A DNA stretch of 64,000 bases, taken from Antitrichia curtipendula. Taxonomy: Eukaryota > Streptophyta > Bryopsida > Hypnales > Leucodontaceae. This document shows positions 1 to 12,500 of the stretch, one piece after another; positions within the stretch are counted from its first letter, which is position 1; every line of letters starts with the position of its first letter. The stretch is taken from positions 15,044,254-15,108,253 of the forward strand of contig OX579641.1 in the NCBI GenBank assembly GCA_951230915.1. The letters are read 5' to 3'. A model generated the notes under the pieces. It was not told where the DNA came from and ran no database searches. It saw only the letters and a program-made list of their open reading frames with translations. Position numbers and translations under genes: made by a program.

Positions 1-660
1 AGACAAATGATAAAAAAATTATGGACAATCTTGTTTTTGTGGATAAATTAAGCACGTTCTTAAAAAAATAACTTGCAAGATTTATTTTTGAATTCAATAT
101 TCACAATTTTTCAAAAACAAATGCATGATAGGGTCAAATCTAATTGCTAACACAATTTAGTTGTTGGAAATATTATGGTTCAATTCCATCTTAGAGTTGT
201 TAACAACTTAGTTTTTTTTGTCCAATCTTGTACCTACTTCTACTTAACAATTTCTTACAGTATGAAAATCAAGTGTGTTTATTTAAAAAAAAATTCTTAG
301 ACTTTCAATTCAATTTTTTAATAGAAAACTTTGTAGTGAAAATTCAACATGTGAAGTGAAAAAACTTTAAGCTTAGAAGATTCAAAGCTTCAAAATCTAT
401 GCAGGTTAGGTCCCTAGAAAATAGTTTCTTTCACTTCAAATGCAAATACCTTGCAATCTACATGGTCAAAGTTTTGAAATTTCTTCCACATATTCATCTA
501 CAAGTCTAGTAGAAGATCTAGTAGTCGGATATGCAAAATATTAATTTCTAAATTTTTTTGCACTTTGTAATAGAAATGACAACTTTGAGTAGAATTTGAT
601 GAAAAAAATAGCCTTGGAATTGTAGGGATTAAAAGATGGTTAGATACAAGGCTCAAATGC
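1..660. repeat. dispersed AT-rich repeat, copy A (partial)
   Basis: This stretch resembles 22720-23320 over several hundred bases, with shared blocks such as the acaatcttgtttttg-type start and the later cctacttctactt block. A shorter relative lies at about 45400-45720. It probably belongs to an old non-autonomous element whose left part lies outside the window. No coding potential is seen. Confidence 0.5.
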
Positions 661-1065
661 AAATGTGTCCAATGTTTTAGTTAATGGTTGACAAAAATAA
701 ATTTTTCTTGAATAGAAGGAAATAAACTACTGAAAATTTAAAAAAATACCATAGCAAGAAGAGACAAATAGATGCAAGTCCTCGACATTCTTATTTATTT
801 TGTTATTTCAAAAATTTCTATAATTTTTTAATTTAGAGAACTTTAGTGAGAAATTTTAGGTAGAAACATCTAAGGGTCTACTTTCCACCCTCTTATATTG
901 CTATCTGATATATTAATAAGCTTAATTTCATTTTTTAAATGTCTTTGCTAGATTTTAAAAGGAATTTTAAAATAATTATTTGAGCTCATGGTGGAAAAGA
1001 ACATTGCTATGGAATTGCATTGGCATAGACTACATGCACACTCTAATATGTAAAAAAAAAGTACA

Positions 1066-1960
1066 AGACGTATTCCTAGTAGGTGGATGCTTCTATTTTA
1101 GCTCTAAGTCTTGTTGTGATCAGTGTTTTTTTTTCTGGCGATATTCGCCGAATCCGTCAGAGCATTTGGCCATTGGGCCCGGCTCCCTCCCGATATCGAC
1201 CTCTGCTGGGAGGGCACGCAAGGTGGCCTGTCGCCAAAAAAAAAAACCCTGGTTGTGATTGTTCGCTAGATATATATGCAGCTTCATTTTTATTCTTTTA
1301 TTTGATGCCAAACAATCAAATAATTTAAATACTTGTAGGTGTTCATTGTCAATATGAACATTAAGGTCCTATAAATTTATGAACTTTGCCTTTGTAAAGA
1401 GTTGATGACCGTAGATAAACTCTATGATTCAATGAACTAAGATGCTATTGTGTTATTTTGTAGGTGGATAATTCCAAATGAGCTCCAAGTTCTATTGGAA
1501 CTATTCACTAGATGGATGTTATCTTTTGATTCTTCTATTTGATGCCATCAATCAAGTAATCTAAATTTTTTAGGTCTTCGTGGAGTTTATCTTGGTGAAG
1601 AATTGAGGATCGCATGCAAACTCTATCATCCAATGAACTAGGACACTATTGTACTATTCTTGGTGACTAGCTGGCCATGCTTCTATTTAAGCTCCAAGTT
1701 CCATCATGACTGTTCACTAGATGGATGTTTCTATTTGATTCTTCTACTTGATGCCAATCAATAAAATAATCTGAAGTGTTCATTGTCAATATGAACAACA
1801 AGGTCCAATAATTTTGTAGACTTTGTCTTGGTAGGGAGTCGAGGACTGTACGCAAACTCTACAACTTGATGAACCTGGACATTATTATATTATTCTAGGT
1901 GAATGGATGTTTCTATTTGAGTTCTAAGTCCCCATCATGACTGTTCACTATCATCTCATG
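1066..1960. repeat. short degenerate tandem array (about 210-235 bp units)
   Basis: Three to four diverged units follow one another. Each holds, in order, a block of the type agctccaagt, a block like ttcactagatggatg, then ttgatgcc with atcaa, then gttcattgtcaatatgaac in two of them, and a caaactct stretch. The first unit is split by a 131-bp hAT-type MITE at 1121-1251. The neighbouring units show what the site looked like before insertion. No gene is evident. Confidence 0.6.
1121..1251. mobile_element. 131-bp GC-rich hAT-type MITE
   Basis: The element begins CAGTG followed by a T tract and CTGGCGA. It ends TCGCC, an A tract and CCCTG, so the ends are imperfect terminal inverted repeats of about 20 bp. 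It is flanked by a perfect 8-bp direct repeat, GTTGTGAT at 1113-1120 and 1252-1259. An 8-bp target duplication with CAG-type ends is the signature of hAT transposons. The interior is GC-rich and contains a CCCTCCC (1185-1191) / GGGAGGG (1208-1214) stem. It is too short to encode a protein. Confidence 0.8.
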
Positions 1961-4900
1961 AACCCATGTTTGAAAAGACCTTTTGTAAACACTCAAGGTT
2001 TCTCCACACAAGACATGTATAGAGAAAAATATTTTTTATTAATATTGTTACTCACACTAGTTTTCCTTTGCATGTATCACTTGTTTTTTTTGGACAAAAT
2101 AAGAAACTACAGTGGTACCTGACACTTTTTATTCAAGTTTACAAACAAAATATTATTTAACATTACGAGATCCTTTGGTAGGATATCTTATTGTCTTTGG
2201 AATAGGCGGTTCAATGTTGTGTTGTCCAACCTTTAAATCAAAATGTCTTTCATTGGACAATCCAATTCATTTTGCGTGTAAGGTAGTAGGTCTATAAAGT
2301 GGAGAGGTTAAACTTTTTAAAATATTTTTCACTAAATTTTGCTTAAAAAAATGGAATTGGCATCCAACCTAATTCATTTCATATTTTTACGTAGGTTTGT
2401 GAAATTAGTTATAAATTTTGGAAGCCGAATTGCAATGGTCATTAAAAGTGTCTACGTCACAAAATGTATTCTATTTGTACATTGATGGTGCAATGAGAAG
2501 AAAAAATGTACCTCCACATTAGAGGATGCTTTTAGTGCCCAAATGCTTTATGGACCTTCTACCTTACTAACTATAGAGATGAACCATAGAAGGCTAAAAA
2601 GTGGCAATTGATGACTTTCAAGATTGATGTGGGAACGAAAAAATGAATTCTTTTAGTCGACTACCTTAGTGATAGGTCTTGTCTTTTCAAGGGTTACCAT
2701 TATCATCTATAACAACAACTTTTTGTAGAATATTTGAGGCAAAAAATTCGCCTGATTGAAGAATTTAGTGTCTTTTTGGAATGAAAGATTGAAAATTAGA
2801 AGCAAATGATGTTATTTTGTTTTTTTTATTGGATAAATTTAGCTAATTGCCTTTAAATTTAATCCTAGAAGGACACCCCCTTATTACCAAGGGTCATTCC
2901 AAAATTATCACATACCAAGATGAGTAGGTGCATTCTTCATTTTTATAGTTTTTTTAAAATCATTCATCACACATTTTTTGTCTTTAATATCCTTTCTAGG
3001 GGATAATCTATAGCACCCAATTCCTTCAAGTATCCCTTGTCTAAGGTTGACTAAGCCATGCAATTCTTAGGTTTATAACGTGGTCACTAAGTAATGTAGA
3101 AACGCCTAAAAGCAACACTTTTTCCTAGTTCTACTATTTTAAAGGTGAAATGACCAAAATATATTGAAGAGATTAATAGAAAACTCAAGAGAAATGCAAT
3201 CCAAGTGCTTTGATAATTTGTTGACACTTTAGTAATATTTTATAATTTTCAAAGATGAAACTAAAATATAGGATAGCCTATATTTAACACAACTCACCTT
3301 GAATGGATACCCTTGAAGCATAAAATATCTCATCTTCTATTAGTTGCATGCTTCAAAAACTCTTGACCTATCATTGGTTGTTTTCAAAAAATTGTGTTGG
3401 TTTTGGGTCTTAGAAATATTCATTCAAGGTCATTATTAAGTGTCTTAGAACAAAACATGTCTTTGTCAAGTGCTACTACCTTGGCGTTTGCAATGCCATT
3501 AAAATATTGAAACGCTTCTTCATTCAATTTGAGGATCAATGCACAAGGATATTACATGCCTTGAGTGTCATAGTCTTAAGGTTAACTTTTATATTGTGTA
3601 GGAATTGGACACGAAGTATAATGTTTCCAAAGTTTGAATTGCCTTTGGTGAGTTGCATTAAATAATAAATTTAAGAGGATAGTTTTGATAGGATATTCTT
3701 AACCTTTGAATGCCCAAGTCTTTTTTGAGCTTCAAGGAATTTGCTCTAAATTGAACAAAATGCCAACATTTTGATGAGTTGTATCATTTAAAAAAAATTG
3801 TAATTATACAAATTCAAGCTAGACATATTTGAGATCACATAGGAAAAGAAAATACACCAATATCACTTACGGATTTGAAATATTATAAGATTTAATCATG
3901 AAGGTGTTAAAACTTCAAAAGTGATTTGAAGTCTTTTAATTCTCTTTTTACAAGTCAAATCTAAAAATTTGATTACTAAACAAATATGAGGATAAAGGGT
4001 CTAACATGCATAATTCCAATCAATTTATGGCTTTTCAAAATCTATTCTACAAAATTATAAATGAATTTTTAATAAATGTGATTCTCCAAGATTCTCCAAG
4101 ATTCTCCAAGATCTAGACATCTATTGTATTTGAGGCTCATTTCCAAGAGCCCAGAATATTACATAAAGTCAAGATTCTAATGGATACCCTTGCACAAAAA
4201 CTTGAATAGAAAATTCATAATCAAATTTTTTCAAAATCATATTTTGATGCTAAAATTAGACTTTAAAAAAATCAAAAAAATATAAACTTTAAAAAATAGC
4301 ACCTAGGTTAGGTTTTATTTAACTTCAAAATATTGTTGACACCAAAATTTGGTGCCTCGGACATTTAGGAGTTAAAATGGAGTTAAAAAGGAAAAGTTTT
4401 AAGGGCTTCATAGTAGGGTTGCAAGACTTCTTGGAGGAGGCTTGTACATGATTTGTACTATAGGAATCGAATACTATATCATATATACGAGTCGTCACAT
4501 ACTTTTAATTATGCCATTAATTATTTCTAGTTCTAGTTTTCTTACAAGTGCTAATTTTTGTAGTGACCTCTTTTAATTGCAACTATTGCAAAATTAATCC
4601 CTATAAATACTTGATTATTTGTTATTGCTTGTCTAACTCAAATTTGAGTATAACTTCTAGAGTATTAAACGAATTTATTTAAATTCATTATTGAATTTTT
4701 TTTATTGTATTTAAAACCAAATTATATATATTTCAAAATAATTAAAAATTCATATATTGTTAAAAAATAATTTTATTAATATCATAATTGTAAGACATGT
4801 TTAATAAAAAAAATGGTTCAAAAAATAGATGCCAAAATTTGAGGAAAACGATTTTTCAAAAATCAATAATTTTGTATATTATAAAAAATATATTGCAAAA

Positions 4901-5820
4901 ATTCATATTTTATTCATTTGTTGAATTTTATTTTAAAATAAAATAAATTTGGTAGAAGTGTGTTGACCCTGTCTTTTACATTCAATATGTTACTTTTGTA
5001 TTTTTTTTTATAAAGATTTAGAGTTTTGATTACATAGTATATGAAATTTTATGTTGAATATTTGAAGATATGTTCCACCATTGGACATTCACCGTCATTT
5101 CAAAGAGTGTCTTAAACATGCGTATTCAATGCCCTTCAAATAGTTACAAAGAAGACTTCCTAGGGCGCAAAACCTACATAATAGACTTAATTGTCAAAGT
5201 CATGCAAAACCTTCCTTTATGTGGTTTGTCTTTCAATACGTATTCTAGAATGCATTTGAATTGTCACACTACTTGAATAGTGTATTAGAAATGACAAAGC
5301 ATAGCCTATCCTACAACTATAATATTAGAAAAATTTGTAATTGATCTTTTTTTTTTGCAAAGTTGTGACCGAAACCTCCATTTATAAAGAAGTTAGTTCA
5401 GTATGACTAGATTGCATGGTAACATTCCACTAAATTGTCATTCTACAAAAAATCAAATAGAGTAAGCTATGTCTTTTGTTGTTCTAATCAAATACAATTC
5501 AATATAGAGTTCAAATGTTTTTTTAGAATAAATGTTCAAATAGATTCCGCATTGTATTTAAAAAAAATTAATATTGAAAGAAGTTCCACATTGCTTTCTA
5601 GAATAAAAGCAGAATGGGTCAATTAACATGACTTTACAAATAACTCTAATGACAAAGATAATTTCGACATTTTTTCTCTATATCCAAAGGTTCATAAAAA
5701 CATCTTATTCTAATTTTGACCTTATTTCTATGAGAACAAGGTTGGTATTGTGTAAAGACGGAAGGCATAAAATCCCAAAGATAAAACTAGTTGCCTTTGT
5801 TGTTTTTGGTAGCTTAACAC
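1961..5820. other. AT-rich intergenic DNA, nothing recognised
   Basis: No open frame here has family motifs or coding character. Local oddities are a perfect triplicate of the 10-mer attctccaag at 4081-4110 and many A/T homopolymer runs. It may hold old, unrecognisable transposon sequence. Confidence 0.6.
4081..4110. repeat. 10-bp tandem repeat, three copies
   Basis: The decamer attctccaag occurs three times in direct succession. It looks like replication-slippage expansion in non-coding DNA. Confidence 0.85.
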
Positions 5821-7099
5821 TTTGAGGTGTTTTTTGAACAAGGTCATGTATACTTTGTTGTTCTATTTATCACTTAATAGAGTATCACATCATCTACATT
5901 GTGTGATTAATCTTACTATTGTAGGTATAATGTGGTCATATATTGCTATTAAAGAATTTGATCAAGCACATGTCATGATGAAAGAACCATGGGATAATTT
6001 TTTTGTTTCTCTTCCCAAAAGAAACCCTTGTGGGGTGGGGGTGGGGGGGCACTTAATTCTACTACAACAAACCACGTGCAAACAAGTGGTTTCTAATAAA
6101 CTATAATTTCAACCTAAAATTTTGAACATTGTTTAATAATGACTGTAGATTTCTATTGCCAAAATTTCCAACTCAAATAAAATATGAAATGATTTCTAGA
6201 ACAGGTTGAAAATGAACTAAAATGGCATGTTTTTTAACTTAAATAATTATAGAGAACACATTTAGATGACCATTGAATCAATATTCAACTCAAAATGAGC
6301 TTTCAATAGAGAGTTATTTTTAGGAATTTTTTGTTCATTTTTTAGACTATTTTTTCTTATATAATATAGGGGTGTGAAAGTTATTTTTCAGTTCTACAAT
6401 GTATCTTTTTACTTCAAAAATTTGTAAGTAATTATTATTAATAAATCAAAACATAAACTTTCAAAGTAGAAAAATCTATTCATATGTTTTATATTTTGTT
6501 TTATTTAAAATTCAAAAAGTAAATAGGGGGTCCAAAGTTTTGTTCCCACGTGGTTTCTAATGGATACTCTAAGTGACCCCCCTGAGAAGAAACCATTGGA
6601 TAGATTTGGGAAATTTTATTTTCTTATTGAACTAAATATTTGACACTTTTCTACCATCTATGAATTTGAATTCAAATGTACTTGTTGCAAAGTACTATGA
6701 GTAGAGACATTCTAATGTTGAATAAAAGAATCAGATCACTTACATGTCATACATGAAAGAACCACTATATAGAATCATCATTTTTACACTTGTCTATGTA
6801 AAATTGCATTTACTAGTCATATTGCCAAATTCATCAATATAGGAGGTACTTGGCCACTACATGACTTGGTACAATGCAGCCCATAGAGGTCTGTAGGGTC
6901 CTAGCAACACACACAAAATATAATAATGATAATAATATTTTTTTGTGGCAATTTTGCTGCTACACGTATGATAAGTGTACTTGGCAAAGTAGAAAAATGA
7001 TGAATTGCAAAGTATTTCAAAAACTCTTATTTTCCATTAGAATCAATGATTGAGACTTATCTATAATTTTCGAGAGAATGGCTCATACAAGTTCAAATG

Positions 7100-7990
7100 T
7101 ATTTGCTTTAGGGTACAATGAGGTAGAACATTGCATTGTGGAATAAAAGAATTTGATCAAGCACATGTTAGATATGAATGAACCATTGTATAGATTTGGG
7201 TACCAACAATTTTGACACTTGTCTACTATTTGTAGGTACAAGGTCTATTTGAGTTCAAATGTACTCGCTATAAGGTACAATGAGATCAATCATTGTCTTT
7301 TTTTTTTATAGAATAAAGAGATTTAATCAAGTACATGTTATATATGAAAGAACCACTCTTTAGATTTGGGGAACTTTTATATTCTTGCCAAGTCAATAAT
7401 TTGACACTTAATTACTATTTGTGAATGTGAAATGTATGTACTGACTACTAGGTACAATGAAGTGAAGCATTGTCTTTTTTATGGAATAAAGGAATTTGGT
7501 CAAGTACATATTATGTATGAAAGAACAACTACATAGATTTAAGAAACTTCTATATTCCTATCAAATCAACAATTTAACTCTTGTCTACTATTTGTGAATG
7601 CAAAGCGTATGTATTTACTACAAGGTACAATGAGGTGAGACATTGTCTTTTGGAATAAAGAAATTTGATCTAGCTCGTACTATATATGAAAGAATATATA
7701 TACAAAATCCAACAATTTGACACTTGTCTGTTGTTTGTGAGTACAAAATTTGTCTAAATTCAAATACATGTGCTGCAAGGTACAATGAGGTGAAATATTA
7801 TATAATAGAATAATGTACAAAAATTTGATCAACCACATGTTATATATAAAAGAATCACTAAATGGTTTTAGGCAACATTAAATTTCTATAGAACCAAAGA
7901 TTTCAAACTAGTTTGTCATTTGTAAACGCAAGGTTTATAAAAAGTTAAATGTATATTTTACATGTCATCAAAGTATTCATTATGCCCAAC
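7100..7990. repeat. degenerate satellite-like array, monomer about 160-173 bp
   Basis: A recurring block (atttgatcaagcacatgtta and variants, followed by tatatgaaagaaccact-like sequence, then a ggtacaatgaggtga block) begins at 7151, 7321, 7494, 7663 and 7823. The spacings are 170, 173, 169 and 160 bp. Looser relatives of the block lie at about 5955 and 6730, so the array once reached further left. Monomers are strongly diverged, and the sequence is non-coding. Confidence 0.7.
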
Positions 7991-8175
7991 ATTTGCAAAG
8001 GTGCAACAAATAGGATAACTATGACTAATTATTACATGTTTCTATAACCAACCATTACAAATTCTTGCCTAAAATGTAGAACCTTTGTTCATAAGAGACT
8101 TTGGTCCATTTTGGATATACTTAAAAAAAAAATCATGATTTATTTATGTGTACTTAAAATTCATATCCTAGGTGA

Positions 8176-8249
8176 ATCTAGAATTTCCTTTTCCATTTCA
8201 ACAATAATGACCATCTAGAATTTCCTTTTCCATTTCAACAATAATGACC
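8176..8249. repeat. perfect 37-bp tandem duplication
   Basis: A 37-bp segment starting atctagaatttcctt at 8176 is repeated immediately, without change, at 8213. It lies in intergenic DNA downstream of the minus-strand SUMO protease gene. Confidence 0.9.
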
Positions 8250-8259
8250 ATAGTCACTA

Positions 8260-9537
8260 TTTTCAAACATTCAGAATTTTTTATCAGATGTCACTTTCAA
8301 ACAAGAGTTCCAAGCATAACATACGACACAAATCTGAATGAATTTTGATTCGTTTTACAAGGGTTTTGAAGCATCTCGTAAAGAATGTTATTATCTTTTG
8401 GATGAGTTGAAGGATAAGCAATATTTACTGGCATGTTGCTGGCATGTTATTTCCTTGCGATGAGCCCAGCGAGATTTTCGACGGTCGAACGTTTATAAGC
8501 TACAAAATTACACAAATCAAATGTTGCAATTTCAATTTCTAAAGGTTTATGGGTTCTTAGAATTATTACAGCAATTCTCTTCAACATAACAGCTGTGTAC
8601 CCGACTTCTCCCGTTACAAACGAGATGCACGCAAATATGAAGACATGGGAATATGTAAGTGTACTACTCCCAAGGTACTTGTCCTAAAACAAATCAAAGG
8701 AAATCATCCTACTCGCACACCAGATCAAAGCTTCTTTTTTTCGTACAAACTGGGTTTTCCTTTCCTTTGGTACAAACGATTTTTTCCGGCATGTTGCATG
8801 ACACTCAAAAACCGGTCAGAGAGTTGGACAGCCAGTCAGATTCACGCCATCCTTACAATAGTAAATTGTTGCCAACTCCTAGGAAGATCAAGAATCTGAT
8901 GTAAAAAAACGATTCAGAAAGGCAAAACAACTCTTCCAGATTCTTCTGAGCAAAATCTGCATCCAACAGATGCGAACTCTTTGCTAACCATCCTGCTATG
9001 ACAACCTGGCAGAAAAAGGTTTAGATTTCACAATAGACCGTATTGTGACACACCACTTCTTGAGACCAAAAAATAGTCTGTTCTCGTTTGACTATTCAAA
9101 TTGTCAAGTTGTGGTATCGTGTAAGCACAAAAGATAAAGCAAGGTTTTGGTATGCAAATGGAGGGCCTTACCTCACTTCTTCTGCACTTTTCCAGAAAGT
9201 TGAAGAGTTGTCTCCCACTATGTTACACATGAATTGATTACAAGCTCATTTCTACACTGCCATGATCAGGAAAAAAACACCCAGATACAACTAGGTGCCT
9301 GGCTGTTCAGTAGTCGGTAAAGAGGAGCAAGAGATTTCATGTATGACGAGCATCCAGCATTCTGAAAAGCCAACAACAGACTGTTGTCAGACTCGTTCGT
9401 CAAACTCAAAAGCACAGACAACAAATGTGTCGGAATTACATCAGTACATCAGTTTCCAGGACAACTTTCTAATGAGGAAGAGCATTAGTGCACACATGTA
9501 AAAAGTGATAGACGACTAAAAGTGATAGACGACTTAC
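8260..9537. other. 3' flank or 3' UTR region of the SUMO protease gene
   Basis: Base composition here is less AT-extreme than to the left. On the minus strand there are candidate splice sites, for example an acceptor tttcag near 9362 and a donor-like gtaagg near 9172. Some of this is therefore probably the terminal exon and 3' UTR of the SUMO protease gene. I could not settle the last exon. Small open frames here (for example 8645-8904) show no family motifs. Confidence 0.4.
9501..9534. repeat. 17-bp tandem duplication abutting a splice donor
   Basis: The 17-mer aaaagtgatagacgact is present twice in tandem, at 9501-9517 and 9518-9534. The second copy runs into the minus-strand donor GTAAGT at 9537-9532, which ends the last confidently placed exon of the SUMO protease gene. 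Confidence 0.9.
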
Positions 9538-12500
9538 ATGCAGCATCTCCTTCTAGAGGTATAACAACTTGACAGACTCCAGCATCGCGACCATTTGAAA
9601 CGCCCTCCTGATTCACTTGTTCACAGGCAAGTATCTCTTGATCAAATAGTCGGGTAAGTTGCTCCTGAATTGATGTCCTTAGACTTGATGCTTCAGTCGC
9701 AAGAAACCAGTCACGACCAAACTGCAAACCAAGATATTCTCATATTCTTCAAACAATAAAGAGACAAAATTCCCACCTGGAATCGACCTCAACAACCCAA
9801 CACTCTACAAATTATATTGATAATGCTAAAAAGGATAAATGTGCAAAAACAGCAAGTGATTAAAAACTGCAAAAGAGTTGATTTATTGGCAAAAAAAGGA
9901 TCAATACTTCACGAGAAGATCGAAGAAACATCTTCACAAATGCAGCAGAACATTGCTGACACTTAAAGTCATAAACTTGAGAACTTACCACGCCCAGATC
10001 TTTCCAGTTTCCGTCGAGATCACTATATTTCATTCTGTAAGGAGCTTGTTCTACAAATTTTCGGATGTAGTGTAGCAGAAAGAGGCCACAGTCTGATTCA
10101 TTCTCTTGCAATGGAACCTGATATGCAAAAATAGCAGTTAAATTAACTTGATCATGTACTTCTTCCATATAGACAGCAAATTTAGTTCGTACAACAGCCT
10201 CCTAACGAGCAATTTCGGGTAACGACAGAACAAACTGACGACACACAGATCGTATTGAAAAGAAAGCTACAAACAATCCATAAGCAGACGCAGAAAATAA
10301 TTGTCCTCATATGTAGGCATCAATACATTGAAAATTCAACAGCGTGAGATTTCAACAAGCTGACCATACAATTAAAGAAATCAAAGGATATAGGGTTGAG
10401 TTGCAAACAAACACGATTATCCAATCAAAGTGGTACCGGACCAGACCAGTATCAACTAAGAGGTTTGATACCAGATAAAATCTCAAATTTATGGCTGAAA
10501 TGGTCTCGAAAAGTTAAAACTAATGTCCGACACGTACCGGGACCTTTTTACAAGGAATGTTATCAGCTTTCAAGTTCGGGATTGTCTGCAAGGCTTCATC
10601 ACCATAGATTTGGCCACTATCGACACTGTGCTTCCACTCTGCTACTAGGTAACTGCGAGACATTAAAAAAATCCAACAGTGAATGAAAACAAAAATTCAA
10701 GGTGTTCTAATCCAATAAAGAGTTCTGTAAACTTCAGAAGGTGAAAGCACCAATCTCAAATAAAAGAATCTCAGGGCCGAGGTCACAATCAATCATACAC
10801 AAGCAGACAAAACAAGATTCCAAGTACAGGTAGAACCTCTCTTAGTGCATAATTGTCCATTATGGAGTTTGTAGGTGGGCCCAATTTGAAGCACATTTTC
10901 TGAAAAGTAGTTTTGGAAGTTGACATCTGTTAGGTGGGGCCATTATTACACCTCTCCAAATGCATAAACCTCTCTTAGTGCATATTAGTGCATAGTCCCG
11001 GCACAAAGAGAGGTTCTACCTGTATTTTGGTGCACATTCACACAATCGAACTGATGCAACCATCGATCTGACTGCAAGAAAGTTCTTCAACGTAAAGATG
11101 AGTCTACCATCATTAACGATACATGACCACTTCACTAGTTCAAGGATATACAGTACTTCAGGTGCCTCACCTTCTTAGCAGTCGAAAAACGCGTTGACTA
11201 TCGTGTCCATGAGTCATGGAATCAAGATGAATGATGCACCGCTCACTTTTGCCTCCCTTGCCGTCGTCAGAAAAGCTGATAATTGCAAGACTCCAATGCA
11301 ACCTGCAATCGGCATGCTTGAGCCTCGGATGGTGACTAGAACTTGAATATGCTGCACCAAAGAGGATGAACAATGACACAATCCATCACAATCTGAGGGC
11401 CTGGATATTCGTCATTACTTACTTGTCATGAATAGGTACGAAAAGGTATTTCTTCTCAAATATGTTCGTCCCTTTCGTCCACTTTCGTAATTTTGAAAAG
11501 TCAGCCCCGCCCTTCTTTTTCTGATAAAAGTGCACACTTGTCAGAACCTGAAACAACAGCATACTTATCCTTCCCCCTTTGTGACTGCCTCACCCACATA
11601 TGGCTGTGTCTATCGGATCGTTGGATATAACTGAAACGAAGCTAAATACTGAACATTTAAAGGACGTGTACACAGCGCTTTCAAGTTTTGGTTAAGTGCA
11701 CCCAGGTCCACTTGAAGTTTCTGCATACCTGTGTACTAACCACTTCACTTAGTTTCTTGTAAAAGAAGCTGTTAAAGAAGTGAAAGTGTTGCCTTCCATT
11801 TGAACCAAGAAATTCGTCCCTTTGAATGTACCTGAACAAATAATAATACCTGTTAATGATTAACCTTTGATCTCATACTCAGGTCTTGAATTGGTTACGG
11901 CCACCATGACTAGACCAAGTATCCTTGAAACTTGGTATTGCTCATACAAAGATTTCTCTTCTTATAACTTAGTGTTGCTCACGCAAAGAATTACAGTAAC
12001 TTGATGTTGCTCACACGTGCGAGTACCAAGTCTCCCACTGTCTCATTATAAAGTAATCGAATTTTTGAACTAAGACACAGAAATATGAAACGAATGTCAT
12101 TCCAGAGGGATAAACACACGAATGGCTTACTTGATGTAAAAATCAATGACAGTATCATTGAGAAACTCCATAGGATCAAGCCTTTGCAGATCTGCTGGCA
12201 ATATCTCCACTGCGTCTGGATCGGTCCTGTATTGCTTAAGCATATATGATGTTAGGAAGGACATATTAAAAGCTGATGAGCTTCTTAACTAGCGACCACA
12301 ACTTCAATAGCAATTCGTCAACAGCTTGCAAGCCCCAAACCATATAGAAATCTGATCTCTGTTCAGGTACCTTGTAGGATAAGCAATTCTGTATCCCTCC
12401 AGTCTGCAAACAGGCAAACACAGACCAACAGACGGTTATGATCGACTACTCCACATGGCTCTTAATGTGTCCTGCCGTAATCATTAGAAAATATTCATAA

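Noticed and set aside
980..1328. Overlapping frames of 60-92 residues on both strands
   Set aside because: They run through the GC-rich hAT MITE at 1121-1251 and the surrounding tandem repeat; they share no motif with any family.
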